In this document: piece after piece, positions 46,903 through 54,761 of the stretch
How the letters are laid out: each line of letters opens with the position of its first letter
Position numbering within the stretch: position 1 is the stretch's first letter
Source of the DNA: an uncultured Oscillospiraceae bacterium
GTDB lineage: Bacteria > Bacillota > Clostridia > Oscillospirales > Acutalibacteraceae
DNA: 64,000 nucleotides
Assembly: GCA_900539845.1 (NCBI GenBank)
Contig: UQDP01000003.1
Coordinates: 1-64,000 of the forward strand
Direction: 5' to 3'
Program-made: the position numbers and the translations under genes
Notes under the pieces: generated by a model
The model's input: the letters and a program-made list of their open reading frames with translations, nothing else
Told to the model about the DNA's origin: nothing
Databases searched by the model: none

Positions 46903-47012
46903 TTATATCTGTTCTCCGGCAGTATGTTATAACAATCTGTATTTTATCATTATTTGAGCAAGTATTCAATCAAAAACAGATATAAGCTGAAATAAAATAA
47001 CATAGATGTTAT
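46903..47012. promoter_or_regulatory. Candidate GntR operator repeats
   Basis: An 11-bp sequence TTATATCTGTT at 46903-46913 recurs exactly in inverted orientation (AACAGATATAA) at 46975-46985. A further perfect 7-bp palindrome (ATAACAT AG ATGTTAT) lies at 46997-47012. These sites flank the region where the gntR promoter must lie. No clear -35/-10 pair was found there. The rest of 46864-47231 holds a hairpin at 47085-47113 and a terminator. Confidence 0.45.
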
Positions 47013-47084
47013 CATGTTATATAGCAGAAACAGAATACTATACATAAATTGCCCGAAAGGCTGAATACAATAAAGAAAAGGCAA

Positions 47085-47113
47085 AACCGCCCAAGTTGAG
47101 GACTTGAGCGGTT
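47085..47113. terminator. Weak hairpin between gntR and 67-residue gene
   Basis: 12-bp stem with one mismatch (AACCGCCCAAGT / ACTTGAGCGGTT) and a 5-nt loop, followed by ATATTAC on the plus strand. No clear U-run. Could be a weak terminator or a structural element. Confidence 0.4.
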
Positions 47114-47177
47114 ATATTACTTGGTAGGATTTCAAATACAGACTAAATATATTTTATTGATCCGATGTGAAGAAAAT

Positions 47178-47203
47178 GAAGGCGTTCGCAAAAGAACGCC
47201 TTC
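47178..47203 (-). terminator. Terminator after 67-residue gene
   Basis: Perfect 10-bp stem GAAGGCGTTC / GAACGCCTTC with a 6-nt loop, followed on the minus strand by ATTTTCTT. It lies 28 bp past the gene. Confidence 0.8.
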
Positions 47204-47231
47204 CAATCTGTTTCAATAAAGTATAGTTTAG

Positions 47232-47435
47232 TTATTCTTTGGCATGATCGGTTTTAACGACCACAGTGTAGCCTTCATCAGCAAACTCCGTATCATCATA
47301 GTCCAGACCGTAAGATTCAAGAAAATTCTCACTTATTGTCTGATCAAGACCGCCGTCCCAGTAATATGCCATAAATCGCTCCGCAATCCACTCCGCATTT
47401 TTACCTGTGAATTTGAATGTAAATGTTTTCTCCAT
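47232..47435 (-). CDS. Small hypothetical acidic protein
   Basis: 67 residues, no recognised family. Acidic, with aromatic-rich WIAERFMAYYWDGGLDQ in the centre and a C-terminal VVVKTDHAKE. No signal or membrane segment. The ATG at 47435 has no strong purine site nearby. A clear promoter (47565-47593) and a terminator (47178-47203) bracket it, which supports a real single-gene unit. The leader of about 120 nt before the ATG shows no recognisable riboswitch. Confidence 0.6.
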   Translation of the reverse strand: MEKTFTFKFTGKNAEWIAERFMAYYWDGGLDQTISENFLESYGLDYDDTEFADEGYTVVVKTDHAKE

Positions 47436-47564
47436 AATATCACTGCTTTTCTGATATCAAACTGTAATCAATCTATTTTCTTCACTTCTCTGCCCTTTTC
47501 GGCAATTCTTTGCTTTGTAAAACAGCAAGAACGAAACGGAAGGAAGCAATCCGATATCAATTTG

Positions 47565-47593
47565 ATAATATCATTTATATTTATACGTGTCAA
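47565..47593 (-). promoter_or_regulatory. Promoter of the 67-residue gene
   Basis: On the minus strand full-consensus TTGACA (47588-47593), 17-bp spacer, TATTAT (47565-47570). Confidence 0.75.
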
Positions 47594-47744
47594 TACCGTT
47601 TAAATATGTTTAATAATTCTTTATAATATAATTTATTTTTTTTGCAATCCGCTAATAATTACATTTTTTATATTCGCTATATAATTGTAAATCTTAAGAA
47701 ACAAAATGAAAAGCATTGGCTTAAAGGTTATTTTATCACGGCTA
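47594..47744. other. AT-rich intergenic stretch
   Basis: Between the divergent promoters at 47565 and 47745. Very AT-rich with T-runs. I see no gene, RNA motif or repeat beyond short A/T tracts. Confidence 0.6.
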
Positions 47745-47773
47745 TTGAAAGAAAAACAAAACCGCGCTATACT
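47745..47773 (+). promoter_or_regulatory. Promoter of the DUF2871-like gene
   Basis: TTGAAA (47745-47750), 17-bp spacer, TATACT (47768-47773), then AAAGGAG near 47790 and ATG at 47807. Confidence 0.75.
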
Positions 47774-47806
47774 TTATAATCATAGATCTGAAAGGAGCCG
47801 TCTATA

Positions 47807-48226
47807 ATGAAAAAATATCTGAACATATCTATTGTATATGCCATAGCCGCTATGGCAGGAGGTGTATTTTACCGAGAATTCACAAAATACAATCATTTTA
47901 CCGAAGTAACAGCCCTAAGCAAAGTCCACACGCATTTGTTTGTTTTGGGCATGCTGGTATTTCTGATAACTGCTCTGTTTGCCGCACACAATGATCTTTC
48001 GCGCTTCAAAACCTTACGCGCGTTTCTCTGGACATACAATATAGGTGTTCCGCTTACAGCAGTTATGATGTTTGTGCGCGGCGTTATACAGGTGCTGGGT
48101 CTGCCATTATCTGTCGGCGCTTCCGCCGCAATATCGGGTATTGCGGGAATAGGACATATTCTGACGGGCATCGGTATCATCCTGTTACTGATAACCCTGA
48201 AAAAAGCAGCAGACAGCAACCGGTAA
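47807..48226 (+). CDS. DUF2871-like four-helix membrane protein
   Basis: 139 residues, four transmembrane helices (about 5-22, 42-62, 75-95 and 108-131). The conserved HTHLFVLGMLVFLITALF segment near residue 42, with two His at the start of helix 2, and MFVRGVIQVLGL near 88 fit the DUF2871 family of small Firmicute membrane proteins, whose function is unknown. Heme binding by the His pair is possible but unproven. Single gene with its own promoter, followed by the terminator at 48290-48324. Confidence 0.82.
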   Translation: MKKYLNISIVYAIAAMAGGVFYREFTKYNHFTEVTALSKVHTHLFVLGMLVFLITALFAAHNDLSRFKTLRAFLWTYNIGVPLTAVMMFVRGVIQVLGLPLSVGASAAISGIAGIGHILTGIGIILLLITLKKAADSNR

Positions 48227-48289
48227 TGCTGTGTTTTGCTTAAACCGTCATTTTCAGACCGTTTCAACCATTTGATAAATCGTTACAAA

Positions 48290-48324
48290 AAAAGCAACAA
48301 GCACATAAAGTGCTTGTTGCTTTT
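48290..48324. terminator. Bidirectional terminator after DUF2871-like gene
   Basis: Perfect 15-bp stem (AAAAGCAACAAGCAC and its complement, 5-nt loop). T-runs follow on both strands: it ends the membrane gene on the plus strand and the structured repeat/tRNA-Ser region on the minus strand. Confidence 0.85.
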
Positions 48325-48336
48325 TGGCGCAGATGG

Positions 48337-48441
48337 AGAGATTCGCCCGGCTCGCTTTTGCGCTCGCCGGCACGCACGCGGACACCGAAACAGTCCGCCG
48401 GACTGTTTCTAACGCTTTGCGTTTGTCCTGTTCGAATCTCT
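48337..48441 (-). ncRNA. Candidate structured RNA ending in a tRNA-like 3' tail
   Basis: Five complementary stems nest as one fold. The outer 9-bp stem pairs 48337-48345 with 48433-48441. Within it are a hairpin CCGGC/GCCGG at 48347-48351/48366-48370 and a stem GGACA/TGTCC (48380-48384/48424-48428). The latter encloses a perfect 11-bp hairpin (48387-48397/48399-48409) and a hairpin AACGC/GCGTT (48411-48423). On the minus strand it would be followed by the tRNA-Ser-like CCA end and a strong terminator. Not a known family as far as I can see. Confidence 0.5.
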
Positions 48442-48451
48442 GTCTTTACAC

Positions 48452-48483
48452 AAAAAACAACCACCACAAAAGTGATGGCTGTT
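48452..48483 (-). terminator. Terminator of tRNA-Ser
   Basis: On the minus strand a 12-bp RNA stem (AACAGCCATCAC / GTGGTGGTTGTT, fully paired with two G-U pairs, TTTT loop) followed by a T-run. Starts a few nt after the tRNA CCA end. Confidence 0.8.
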
Positions 48484-48487
48484 TTTT

Positions 48488-48578
48488 TGGCGCAGATGGA
48501 GAGATTCGAACTCTCGCGGCGGTTGCCCACCCTACGCCCTTAGCAGGGGCGCCTCGTCACCAGCTTGAGTACATCTGC
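48488..48578 (-). tRNA. tRNA-Ser (GCU), CCA encoded
   Basis: Acceptor GCAGATG (48572-48578) pairs with CATCTGC (48492-48498), discriminator G, CCA encoded at 48488-48490. A long variable arm, as expected for class II tRNA-Ser, and anticodon loop CTGCTAA giving GCU. T-arm GAGAGTTCGAATCTCTC. Reads serine AGC/AGU codons. Confidence 0.95.
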
Positions 48579-48634
48579 AAAACTGTAACTTAAACACACT
48601 CTGTCAAGTTCACGCACCTACAAGGTGCTTTAAT

Positions 48635-48663
48635 AATATACCAAAAAAAAATGGAATTGTCAA
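48635..48663 (-). promoter_or_regulatory. Promoter of tRNA-Ser
   Basis: On the minus strand TTGACA (48658-48663, full consensus), 17-bp spacer, TATATT (48635-48640). A 6-bp hairpin (48614-48628) lies in the 5' leader before the mature tRNA. Confidence 0.75.
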
Positions 48664-48718
48664 CAAAAACAAATAGATAATTTTATGAATGATCACATAA
48701 AATATTTATGGTGATTTT

Positions 48719-49249
48719 ATGAAAGGAAAACTCTTTAAATTTGAACTCATCGGATTTGTTTTTTCCTGTATTCTCGGCACACTTGCGCATTTCTTTTATG
48801 AATGGAGCGCAAACAGCGTTATACTGAGTCTGTTCTGCCCTGTAAATGAAAGTGTATGGGAACATCTGAAGCTGATATTTTTCCCTTACCTGATCTGGAG
48901 CGCTGTTGAATTCTTTTGTGCAAAGGACAGAAAAATTAACCTCTTTTTTTCAAAGCTATGCGGCGTCCTTGCAGGAATGACGCTTATTGTTTTCATTTAT
49001 TACACGTACACCGGCGCAACAGGAAATGAAAGTATAACAGCGGATATCGCGTCTTTCTTTATCGGAACGGCAGCGGCTTATTTAATAAGCTACACAATTA
49101 TAAAAAACTGCTCTTACAAAGGAAAAGCAAGCGAAATCATCTCTTTTATTTTTCTTTTGCTGATTCTCGGCATCTTCATCTTATTCACATTTTCTCCGCC
49201 GCTGATACCGCTTTTTGAGGACTCGGTAACAAAGACTTATGGAATATAA
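48719..49249 (+). CDS. DUF6512-like membrane protein
   Basis: 176 residues with five hydrophobic segments (about 6-26, 45-62, 75-97, 108-127 and 138-160). A conserved CPVNESVWEHLKLIFFPYLIWS motif near residue 40-60, with charged residues at the membrane edge, matches the clostridial family usually labelled DUF6512. No enzyme motif. The ATG has GGTGAT just upstream, the pattern used by other genes here. Convergent with the M28 peptidase gene, with a shared terminator at 49269-49309. Confidence 0.78.
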   Translation: MKGKLFKFELIGFVFSCILGTLAHFFYEWSANSVILSLFCPVNESVWEHLKLIFFPYLIWSAVEFFCAKDRKINLFFSKLCGVLAGMTLIVFIYYTYTGATGNESITADIASFFIGTAAAYLISYTIIKNCSYKGKASEIISFIFLLLILGIFILFTFSPPLIPLFEDSVTKTYGI

Positions 49250-49268
49250 AGCTAATTTTTGCGATATA

Positions 49269-49309
49269 AAAACGCGGCAAACCTGTGAGCACAGATAACG
49301 CCGCGTTTT
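49269..49309. terminator. Bidirectional terminator between DUF6512-like and M28 genes
   Basis: Perfect 10-bp stem AAAACGCGGC / GCCGCGTTTT with a large loop that has an inner CTGTG/CACAG hairpin. The ends supply A/T runs on both strands. Confidence 0.8.
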
Positions 49310-49320
49310 CCTTATTTGCA

Positions 49321-50619
49321 TTATTTATTATGTCCGCGCTTAAATCTTTTTCTGCCCTCTTCCCTGAAAGCGTCTATACCGCCCTTTTCGTCGTAAAGCT
49401 TGGCAGCTTCAAGGCAGATGTCAAGCGAAAGGTTGATACACTCCTCACTGATGTTATCCGCTGTGTCAAGGCGTGTATGATAATATGTTTTCGGATCGTG
49501 ATTTACACCGCAGAAGCCTGACGCAAGCAGACCCACACGGCTGAAAGCCTCGGCGTCGATAGCGCCCGGATAAAGCTCCGTTTCTTTCATTTCTATGCCG
49601 CAGTTTACACCGGCTTCATAAATGATCTCGGCAACGGCATTTGAGTTTTTCTGCGTGCCTGTGCAGCCCTGGGTATAAATCTGAAGCTGCTCTATCTCAC
49701 GCATCGTATCCATCGCGATGAATACGGTTTCTACCTCTTCAAGCTCAGCCTTATGCTTTTGCGCATAAGCCAGCGCGCCTCTGATACCCGCTTCCTCAGA
49801 GCCGGAGAGAAGAGCGCAGACCTCGGTATTTTCAAACCTTACATCATTTTCCGCCATTTCTTTTAAAACGCCCATAGCTATAAAATCCGCGGTAAGGTTG
49901 TCGTTAGCGCCGTCGACCGTGACTTTCCAGTTGATAAAGAAACAGATAGCGATAAAGAAAGGTATAAGGATGAGCTGTATAATTCCGCAAACGAGCCAGA
50001 ATTTACTGTCGTAACTGCCGCCGGTAAAGGAATAAATGAGCCATGCCACATCAAAAACGGTAACAGCGATAAGACCGCCTATGGAACCTGCCATAACGGG
50101 AGCAAGGCTTTTGATTCCGCCGTGAAGCGAATAGGTCCACTCCTTTGCCGCGTCGGTATGACCGCCGAATATGATTCTTCTCTTCACCTCTCCGCGGGGT
50201 GCTCTGCGCGCCATTACGTTTCTTGAAACCTTGCGCGGAAAAAGAAAATCAACAAATTCACGGTACATCAAAAACTCGACCACAAGGCAGGCAAGCGACA
50301 GCAGCACAAGTACGGTTGAAAGCACGGCAAGAGCCGAACCTGCAACAACGCCGGTATATGTAAGCCAGTAAAACAGCACTGCCAGCATGCCGCAAACGGC
50401 AGCGGCGGGAATCCATCCCATAAACGCCGCAGGATGAACGGAAAAATCCTCCATTTCAACCTTATCAGCCCATTTTTCAAGCTCTTTTTTCAGGTATTTC
50501 TGAGCTTTTCTTTCACTGTGTGAGCCGGGCGAGCGTTCTTTAAAATTTTCACATACGTATCTGATTCCGTCCGCCATATACTTCTGCGTTGCCGCAGACG
50601 CACCTTTAATAAGATTCAT
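49321..50619 (-). CDS. Membrane-inserted M28-family metallopeptidase
   Basis: 432 residues. The N-terminal ~70 residues look cytosolic. Two helices occupy about 70-115 (MGWIPAAAVCGMLAVLFYWL and VVAGSALAVLSTVLVLLSLACL) and two more about 185-240 (APVMAGSIGGLIAVTVFDVAWLIYSF and IIQLILIPFFIAICFFI), inserted between peptidase elements. Zinc residues of family M28 are seen in order: His/Asp in GGHTDAAKEW, Asp in DGANDNLTADF, the catalytic Glu pair in LLSGSEEAGIRG, Asp in FIAMDTMREIEQ and His in YHTRLDTADNI. An aminopeptidase interrupted by membrane helices is unusual but known in clostridia. Substrate unknown. Confidence 0.87.
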   Translation of the reverse strand: MNLIKGASAATQKYMADGIRYVCENFKERSPGSHSERKAQKYLKKELEKWADKVEMEDFSVHPAAFMGWIPAAAVCGMLAVLFYWLTYTGVVAGSALAVLSTVLVLLSLACLVVEFLMYREFVDFLFPRKVSRNVMARRAPRGEVKRRIIFGGHTDAAKEWTYSLHGGIKSLAPVMAGSIGGLIAVTVFDVAWLIYSFTGGSYDSKFWLVCGIIQLILIPFFIAICFFINWKVTVDGANDNLTADFIAMGVLKEMAENDVRFENTEVCALLSGSEEAGIRGALAYAQKHKAELEEVETVFIAMDTMREIEQLQIYTQGCTGTQKNSNAVAEIIYEAGVNCGIEMKETELYPGAIDAEAFSRVGLLASGFCGVNHDPKTYYHTRLDTADNISEECINLSLDICLEAAKLYDEKGGIDAFREEGRKRFKRGHNK

Positions 50620-50849
50620 TTGATCAGCCTCTTTTCCTTAAATATTTTGTAAACTATATGACTTTCATTTTCATTATATTACAAATTGCTATATTTTGCA
50701 ATAACTCACTGTAATTTTTTTAAATTGAAAAACAGAAGATATGTATGAGACACAACGGTGAATTTCCACTCACAATAAATAATGGATTTCTTAGGAAATT
50801 TGTCTAATAATTTTTATAAGCTTTGCCCGAATTTTTAAAAACTTGTGAA

Positions 50850-52264
<1,415 letters not shown>

Positions 52265-52295
52265 TCCGAAAAAATCAAAGTTTCTTCAGTCATTT

Positions 52296-52321
52296 AAGGC
52301 TCCCGTAAAATCGGGAGCCTT
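52296..52321 (+). terminator. Terminator after gdhA
   Basis: Perfect 10-bp stem AAGGCTCCCG / CGGGAGCCTT with a 6-nt loop, then TCGCTTTTTT. Confidence 0.93.
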
Positions 52322-52443
52322 TCGCTTTTTTGATATCTGCAAATCAGCGCTGCTGTTTCAGAATAATCACGCTTATCCGCCTTGCTGAAAATGCAGAATC
52401 AGAAAAAGAACACTGCAAAAATAAAAAATTAAACGTCTTTTAC

Positions 52444-52472
52444 TTGACAAGTAAACCCTAATTTCGTATAAT
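52444..52472 (+). promoter_or_regulatory. Consensus promoter of the tRNA-Asp/tRNA-Thr unit
   Basis: TTGACA (52444-52449), exactly 17 bp, TATAAT (52467-52472). Full consensus on both hexamers, as expected for a strong tRNA operon. The stretch 52322-52443 before it shows no gene. Confidence 0.92.
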
Positions 52473-52502
52473 ACCACTTGCAGCCGATCGTACGCTGCAC
52501 AC

Positions 52503-52579
52503 GGCCCGGTAGTTCAGCTGGTTAGAACGCCTGCCTGTCACGCAGGAGGTCGACGGTTCGAGTCCGTTCCGGGTCGCCA
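52503..52579 (+). tRNA. tRNA-Asp (GUC), CCA encoded
   Basis: 77 nt. Acceptor GGCCCGG pairs with CCGGGTC (one G-U), anticodon loop CTGTCAC gives GUC, T-loop TTCGAGT, and encoded CCA at 52577-52579. First of a two-tRNA operon. Confidence 0.97.
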
Positions 52580-52584
52580 AATAA

Positions 52585-52660
<76 letters not shown>

Positions 52661-52690
52661 AAAGCAGGTTTTAAACCTGCTTTTTTCTTT
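52661..52690 (+). terminator. Terminator of tRNA-Asp/Thr operon
   Basis: AAAGCAGGTTT / AAACCTGCTTT palindrome around a single T, followed by TTTTTTCTTT. Confidence 0.85.
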
Positions 52691-52795
52691 TGTCTATCCC
52701 CCCCAACGCCCTTGAAATTGTGCTTGGTCCAAAACTGAGTCTGATTATTTAAGTTACATTGGACCTGTTACTGCAGCCAAGCTGCCTTTGGCATA

Positions 52796-52824
52796 TTGAA
52801 ATAGTATAAGTTTCTTGTTATAAT
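52796..52824 (+). promoter_or_regulatory. Strong promoter before a degraded small gene
   Basis: TTGAAA (52796-52801), 17-bp spacer, consensus TATAAT (52819-52824). It points at the small reading frame at 52858. The preceding 52691-52795 shows no gene. Confidence 0.7.
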
Positions 52825-52857
52825 TCAGTTATGACAAAATGAAAGGAACAAAGATGT

Positions 52858-53040
52858 GTGCCGGGAATTTATAAAAAGCTCCTTACCGGAGCAGGCATTG
52901 CGGCTGCAACAGTGAAAACTATGCTTGCAATGCACTTTCCTCTCAAGGCGTACGAATATGCTGTCAACGGCACCCATATAGCAAAAAATCAGCCGGTTTA
53001 TATCCGAAGCAATCATGTAAAACAAAGCTGTAAATTATAA
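52858..53040 (+). pseudogene. Possible frameshifted remnant or small gene
   Basis: A 60-residue frame with a basic, hydrophobic start (MPGIYKKLLTGAGIAAATVK), starting at GTG 52858. The better start is ATG 52854, with AAAGGAAC at good spacing, but that frame stops after six codons, one base out of phase with the longer frame. A promoter precedes it and a strong terminator follows at 53083-53129. Such a unit could be a gene broken near its start, or a small peptide with a leader. The protein resembles no family I can name; its first 20 residues look like the start of an alpha/beta hydrolase N-terminal helix, which is a weak impression. Confidence 0.35.
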
Positions 53041-53082
53041 AAACAAATTACACACCTTTATTGACATAAATCCGTTTTAAAC

Positions 53083-53129
53083 AAAAAAGTCCTGTTTTCC
53101 GCTTCATTATGCGGTTGCAGGACTTTTTT
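53083..53129. terminator. Bidirectional terminator between 52858 frame and XRE gene
   Basis: 12-bp stem AAAAAAGTCCTG / CAGGACTTTTTT with an inner CCGC/GCGG hairpin. T-runs occur on both strands. Confidence 0.85.
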
Positions 53130-53173
53130 CTTTTTATTTGCAATTCACTTTGCCGTTTATCCAATAACAAAGT

Positions 53174-53422
53174 CTATTCATAGTCCTTATACAGCGCCTC
53201 TAAAGGCACTCCGAGGACTTTGGATATAATATAGATTTCTTTATCGGTTGCTATACGCAGCTGTCCTTCCAGCTTGGAATAGCTCGTGGGATTGATATCC
53301 AGACCCATAACCTGGAGCTTGGATATAAAATTCTTTTGTCTGATACCGCGCTCTTTTCTCAGGCGTTCAATGTTTCTTCCCACAATATTGCTGTTTCCGT
53401 AAGCTTTTTTTCTTGTTTTCAT
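53174..53422 (-). CDS. XRE-family helix-turn-helix regulator
   Basis: 82 residues, a single Cro/C1-type HTH domain. NIVGRNIERLRKERGIRQKNFISKLQ forms helices 1-2, GLDINPTSYSKLEGQLR forms the recognition helix with TSYSKLEGQ, and ATDKEIYIISKVLGVPLEALY is the usual C-terminal helix pair. No sensor domain. Single gene between the terminator at 53083 and the argC control region. Target unknown; it is convergent to the small unit at 52858 and divergent from the arg operon, so either could be regulated by it. Confidence 0.87.
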   Translation of the reverse strand: MKTRKKAYGNSNIVGRNIERLRKERGIRQKNFISKLQVMGLDINPTSYSKLEGQLRIATDKEIYIISKVLGVPLEALYKDYE

Positions 53423-53683
53423 ATCCTCACCCCTTTACCTGCATTATATTTTGAAAATCGCTTTATATAATTCCGAAAAAGAAAATATTGACGATTTCTG
53501 CGTCTGAAGTGAACAATATTTACAAAAATCAGAAATCAATAATTCATCATAACTGCTCAAAAACAATATTATTTCATGATATGCATTATATTCTGTAAAG
53601 CCTAATAAAATCTTTCACAATGAAATTATTTCATTTATTTTAAAAATTATTATTTGATTCCCTATATTGACAGTGAGAATTGA
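53423..53683. other. AT-rich intergenic stretch before ARG boxes
   Basis: Between the XRE gene and the arg control region. A TATAAT-like box on the minus strand just upstream of the XRE gene may be its promoter. Otherwise I see only A/T tracts and no gene. Confidence 0.55.
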
Positions 53684-53721
53684 TATGTATATTTATACGA
53701 TTTTTATGAATATTTATAACA
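53684..53721 (+). promoter_or_regulatory. Pair of ARG-box-like operators, 21 bp apart
   Basis: TATGTATATTTATACGA (53684-53700) and TATGAATATTTATAACA (53705-53721) agree at 13 of 17 positions and are offset by exactly 21 bp, two helical turns. Both approximate the ArgR consensus TGAATnnnnATTCA. They lie 17 bp upstream of the argC -35, where arginine-bound ArgR/AhrC would bind. Confidence 0.65.
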
Positions 53722-53737
53722 ATATTACAATAACCTA

Positions 53738-53765
53738 TTGACTTTGATATCGGTGAGTGTATAAT
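53738..53765 (+). promoter_or_regulatory. Promoter of the arg operon
   Basis: TTGACT (53738-53743), 16-bp spacer, consensus TATAAT (53760-53765). Transcription would start about 35 nt before the argC ATG. Confidence 0.75.
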
Positions 53766-53806
53766 ATAAAAGAATTAAATTTATGTTCATCGGAGAAATG
53801 TATAAA

Positions 53807-54754
53807 ATGATAAAAGTATTCATTAACGGGCAATCCGGCACGACCGGGCTGAGAATAAAAGAACGTCTGCTTCAAAGAGACGATATAAAGCTTCTGCAGA
53901 TCGATGAAAACAAAAGAAAAAACATCGATGAGATAAGAAAATACATAAATGAGAGCGATATCACGTTTCTCTGTCTGCCGGACGACGCGGCAAGAGAAGC
54001 GGTAAATCTGATCGACAAGGAAAATGATAACACAAAAATAATTGACGCGTCAACCGCCCACAGAACCGAAAACGGCTGGGCATACGGGTTTCCCGAGCTT
54101 TCACCAGAATTCAGAAAACAGGTTAAAACAAACAGACGGATAGCGAATCCCGGCTGTTATGCAAGCGGCTTCATATCCATTGTTTACCCGCTTATAGCGC
54201 ATGGCGTTATTGCAAAGGACTATCCCCTCACCTGCTTTGCCGTTTCAGGATACAGCGGTGGCGGAAAAAGCGCTATAGCACAATATGAAAACGCTGAAAG
54301 AGATGCGGAACTGGATTCTCCGCGTCAATACGCATTAACACAGCAGCATAAACATTTAAAAGAAATGAAAGCCGTTACGGGCATAGAGAAGATGCCTGTC
54401 TTCTCGCCGATGATCTGCGATTACAAATGCGGAATGGTAGTCAGCGTTCCGTTCTTCACGGATATGCTGTGCGGCGGGCTGAAGCCGGCTGATGTTCGTG
54501 AGATACTCGCAGAACATTATAAAAACGAAAAGCTCATTCAGGTCAGACCCGAAGGGTACACGGCAAATATGATCGGAGCGAACAATTTTGAGGGGCGCGA
54601 CGATATGGAAATAGAGCTTAACGGAAACGAAGAAAGATTTGTGATAACCGCAAGGTTTGACAATCTGGGCAAAGGCGCGTCCGGCGCGGCAGTGCAGTGC
54701 ATGAATCTTGCCTGCGGTATGGAAGAAACAAAATCACTTGTGATCGGAGAATGA
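53807..54754 (+). CDS. argC: N-acetyl-gamma-glutamyl-phosphate reductase
   Basis: 315 residues from the ATG at 53807; two earlier in-frame ATGs (53783, 53798) are possible, and CGGAG 11 nt upstream does not settle it. Reduces N-acetylglutamyl phosphate to the semialdehyde. It is the shorter type 2 ArgC. Rossmann loop INGQSGTTGLR lies near residue 5, the catalytic Cys is in NPGCYASG near residue 115, and the catalytic His region is QQHKHLKEM near 182. First gene of the arg operon. Confidence 0.94.
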   Translation: MIKVFINGQSGTTGLRIKERLLQRDDIKLLQIDENKRKNIDEIRKYINESDITFLCLPDDAAREAVNLIDKENDNTKIIDASTAHRTENGWAYGFPELSPEFRKQVKTNRRIANPGCYASGFISIVYPLIAHGVIAKDYPLTCFAVSGYSGGGKSAIAQYENAERDAELDSPRQYALTQQHKHLKEMKAVTGIEKMPVFSPMICDYKCGMVVSVPFFTDMLCGGLKPADVREILAEHYKNEKLIQVRPEGYTANMIGANNFEGRDDMEIELNGNEERFVITARFDNLGKGASGAAVQCMNLACGMEETKSLVIGE

Positions 54755-54761
54755 TAAGGAT

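Larger units (their letters stand above)
48321..48508. repeat. 25-bp direct repeat of tRNA-Ser 3' end flanking a GC-rich element
   Basis: A 25-bp sequence covering TTTTT, the CCA end and the acceptor/T-arm 3' part of tRNA-Ser occurs exactly at 48484-48508 (in the tRNA) and at 48321-48345, 163 bp away. The intervening DNA is more GC-rich than its surroundings and highly palindromic. The layout resembles an element inserted at, or copied from, the tRNA 3' end, like att repeats, but no integrase is present. Confidence 0.8.

Noticed and set aside
48321..48508. Integrated genetic element with att sites at tRNA-Ser
   Set aside because: Direct repeats are present, but the 163-bp interval has no integrase or cargo. 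Kept only as a repeat and candidate RNA.
48264..48530. 88-residue minus-strand frame across the tRNA-Ser 3' end and repeat
   Set aside because: It overlaps the tRNA gene, two terminators and the palindromic element. Arg/Cys-rich composition fits structured noncoding DNA.
53684..53721. CRISPR-like repeat pair
   Set aside because: Only two short AT-rich units with a 4-bp gap. Spacing and site shape fit ArgR operators, not CRISPR.
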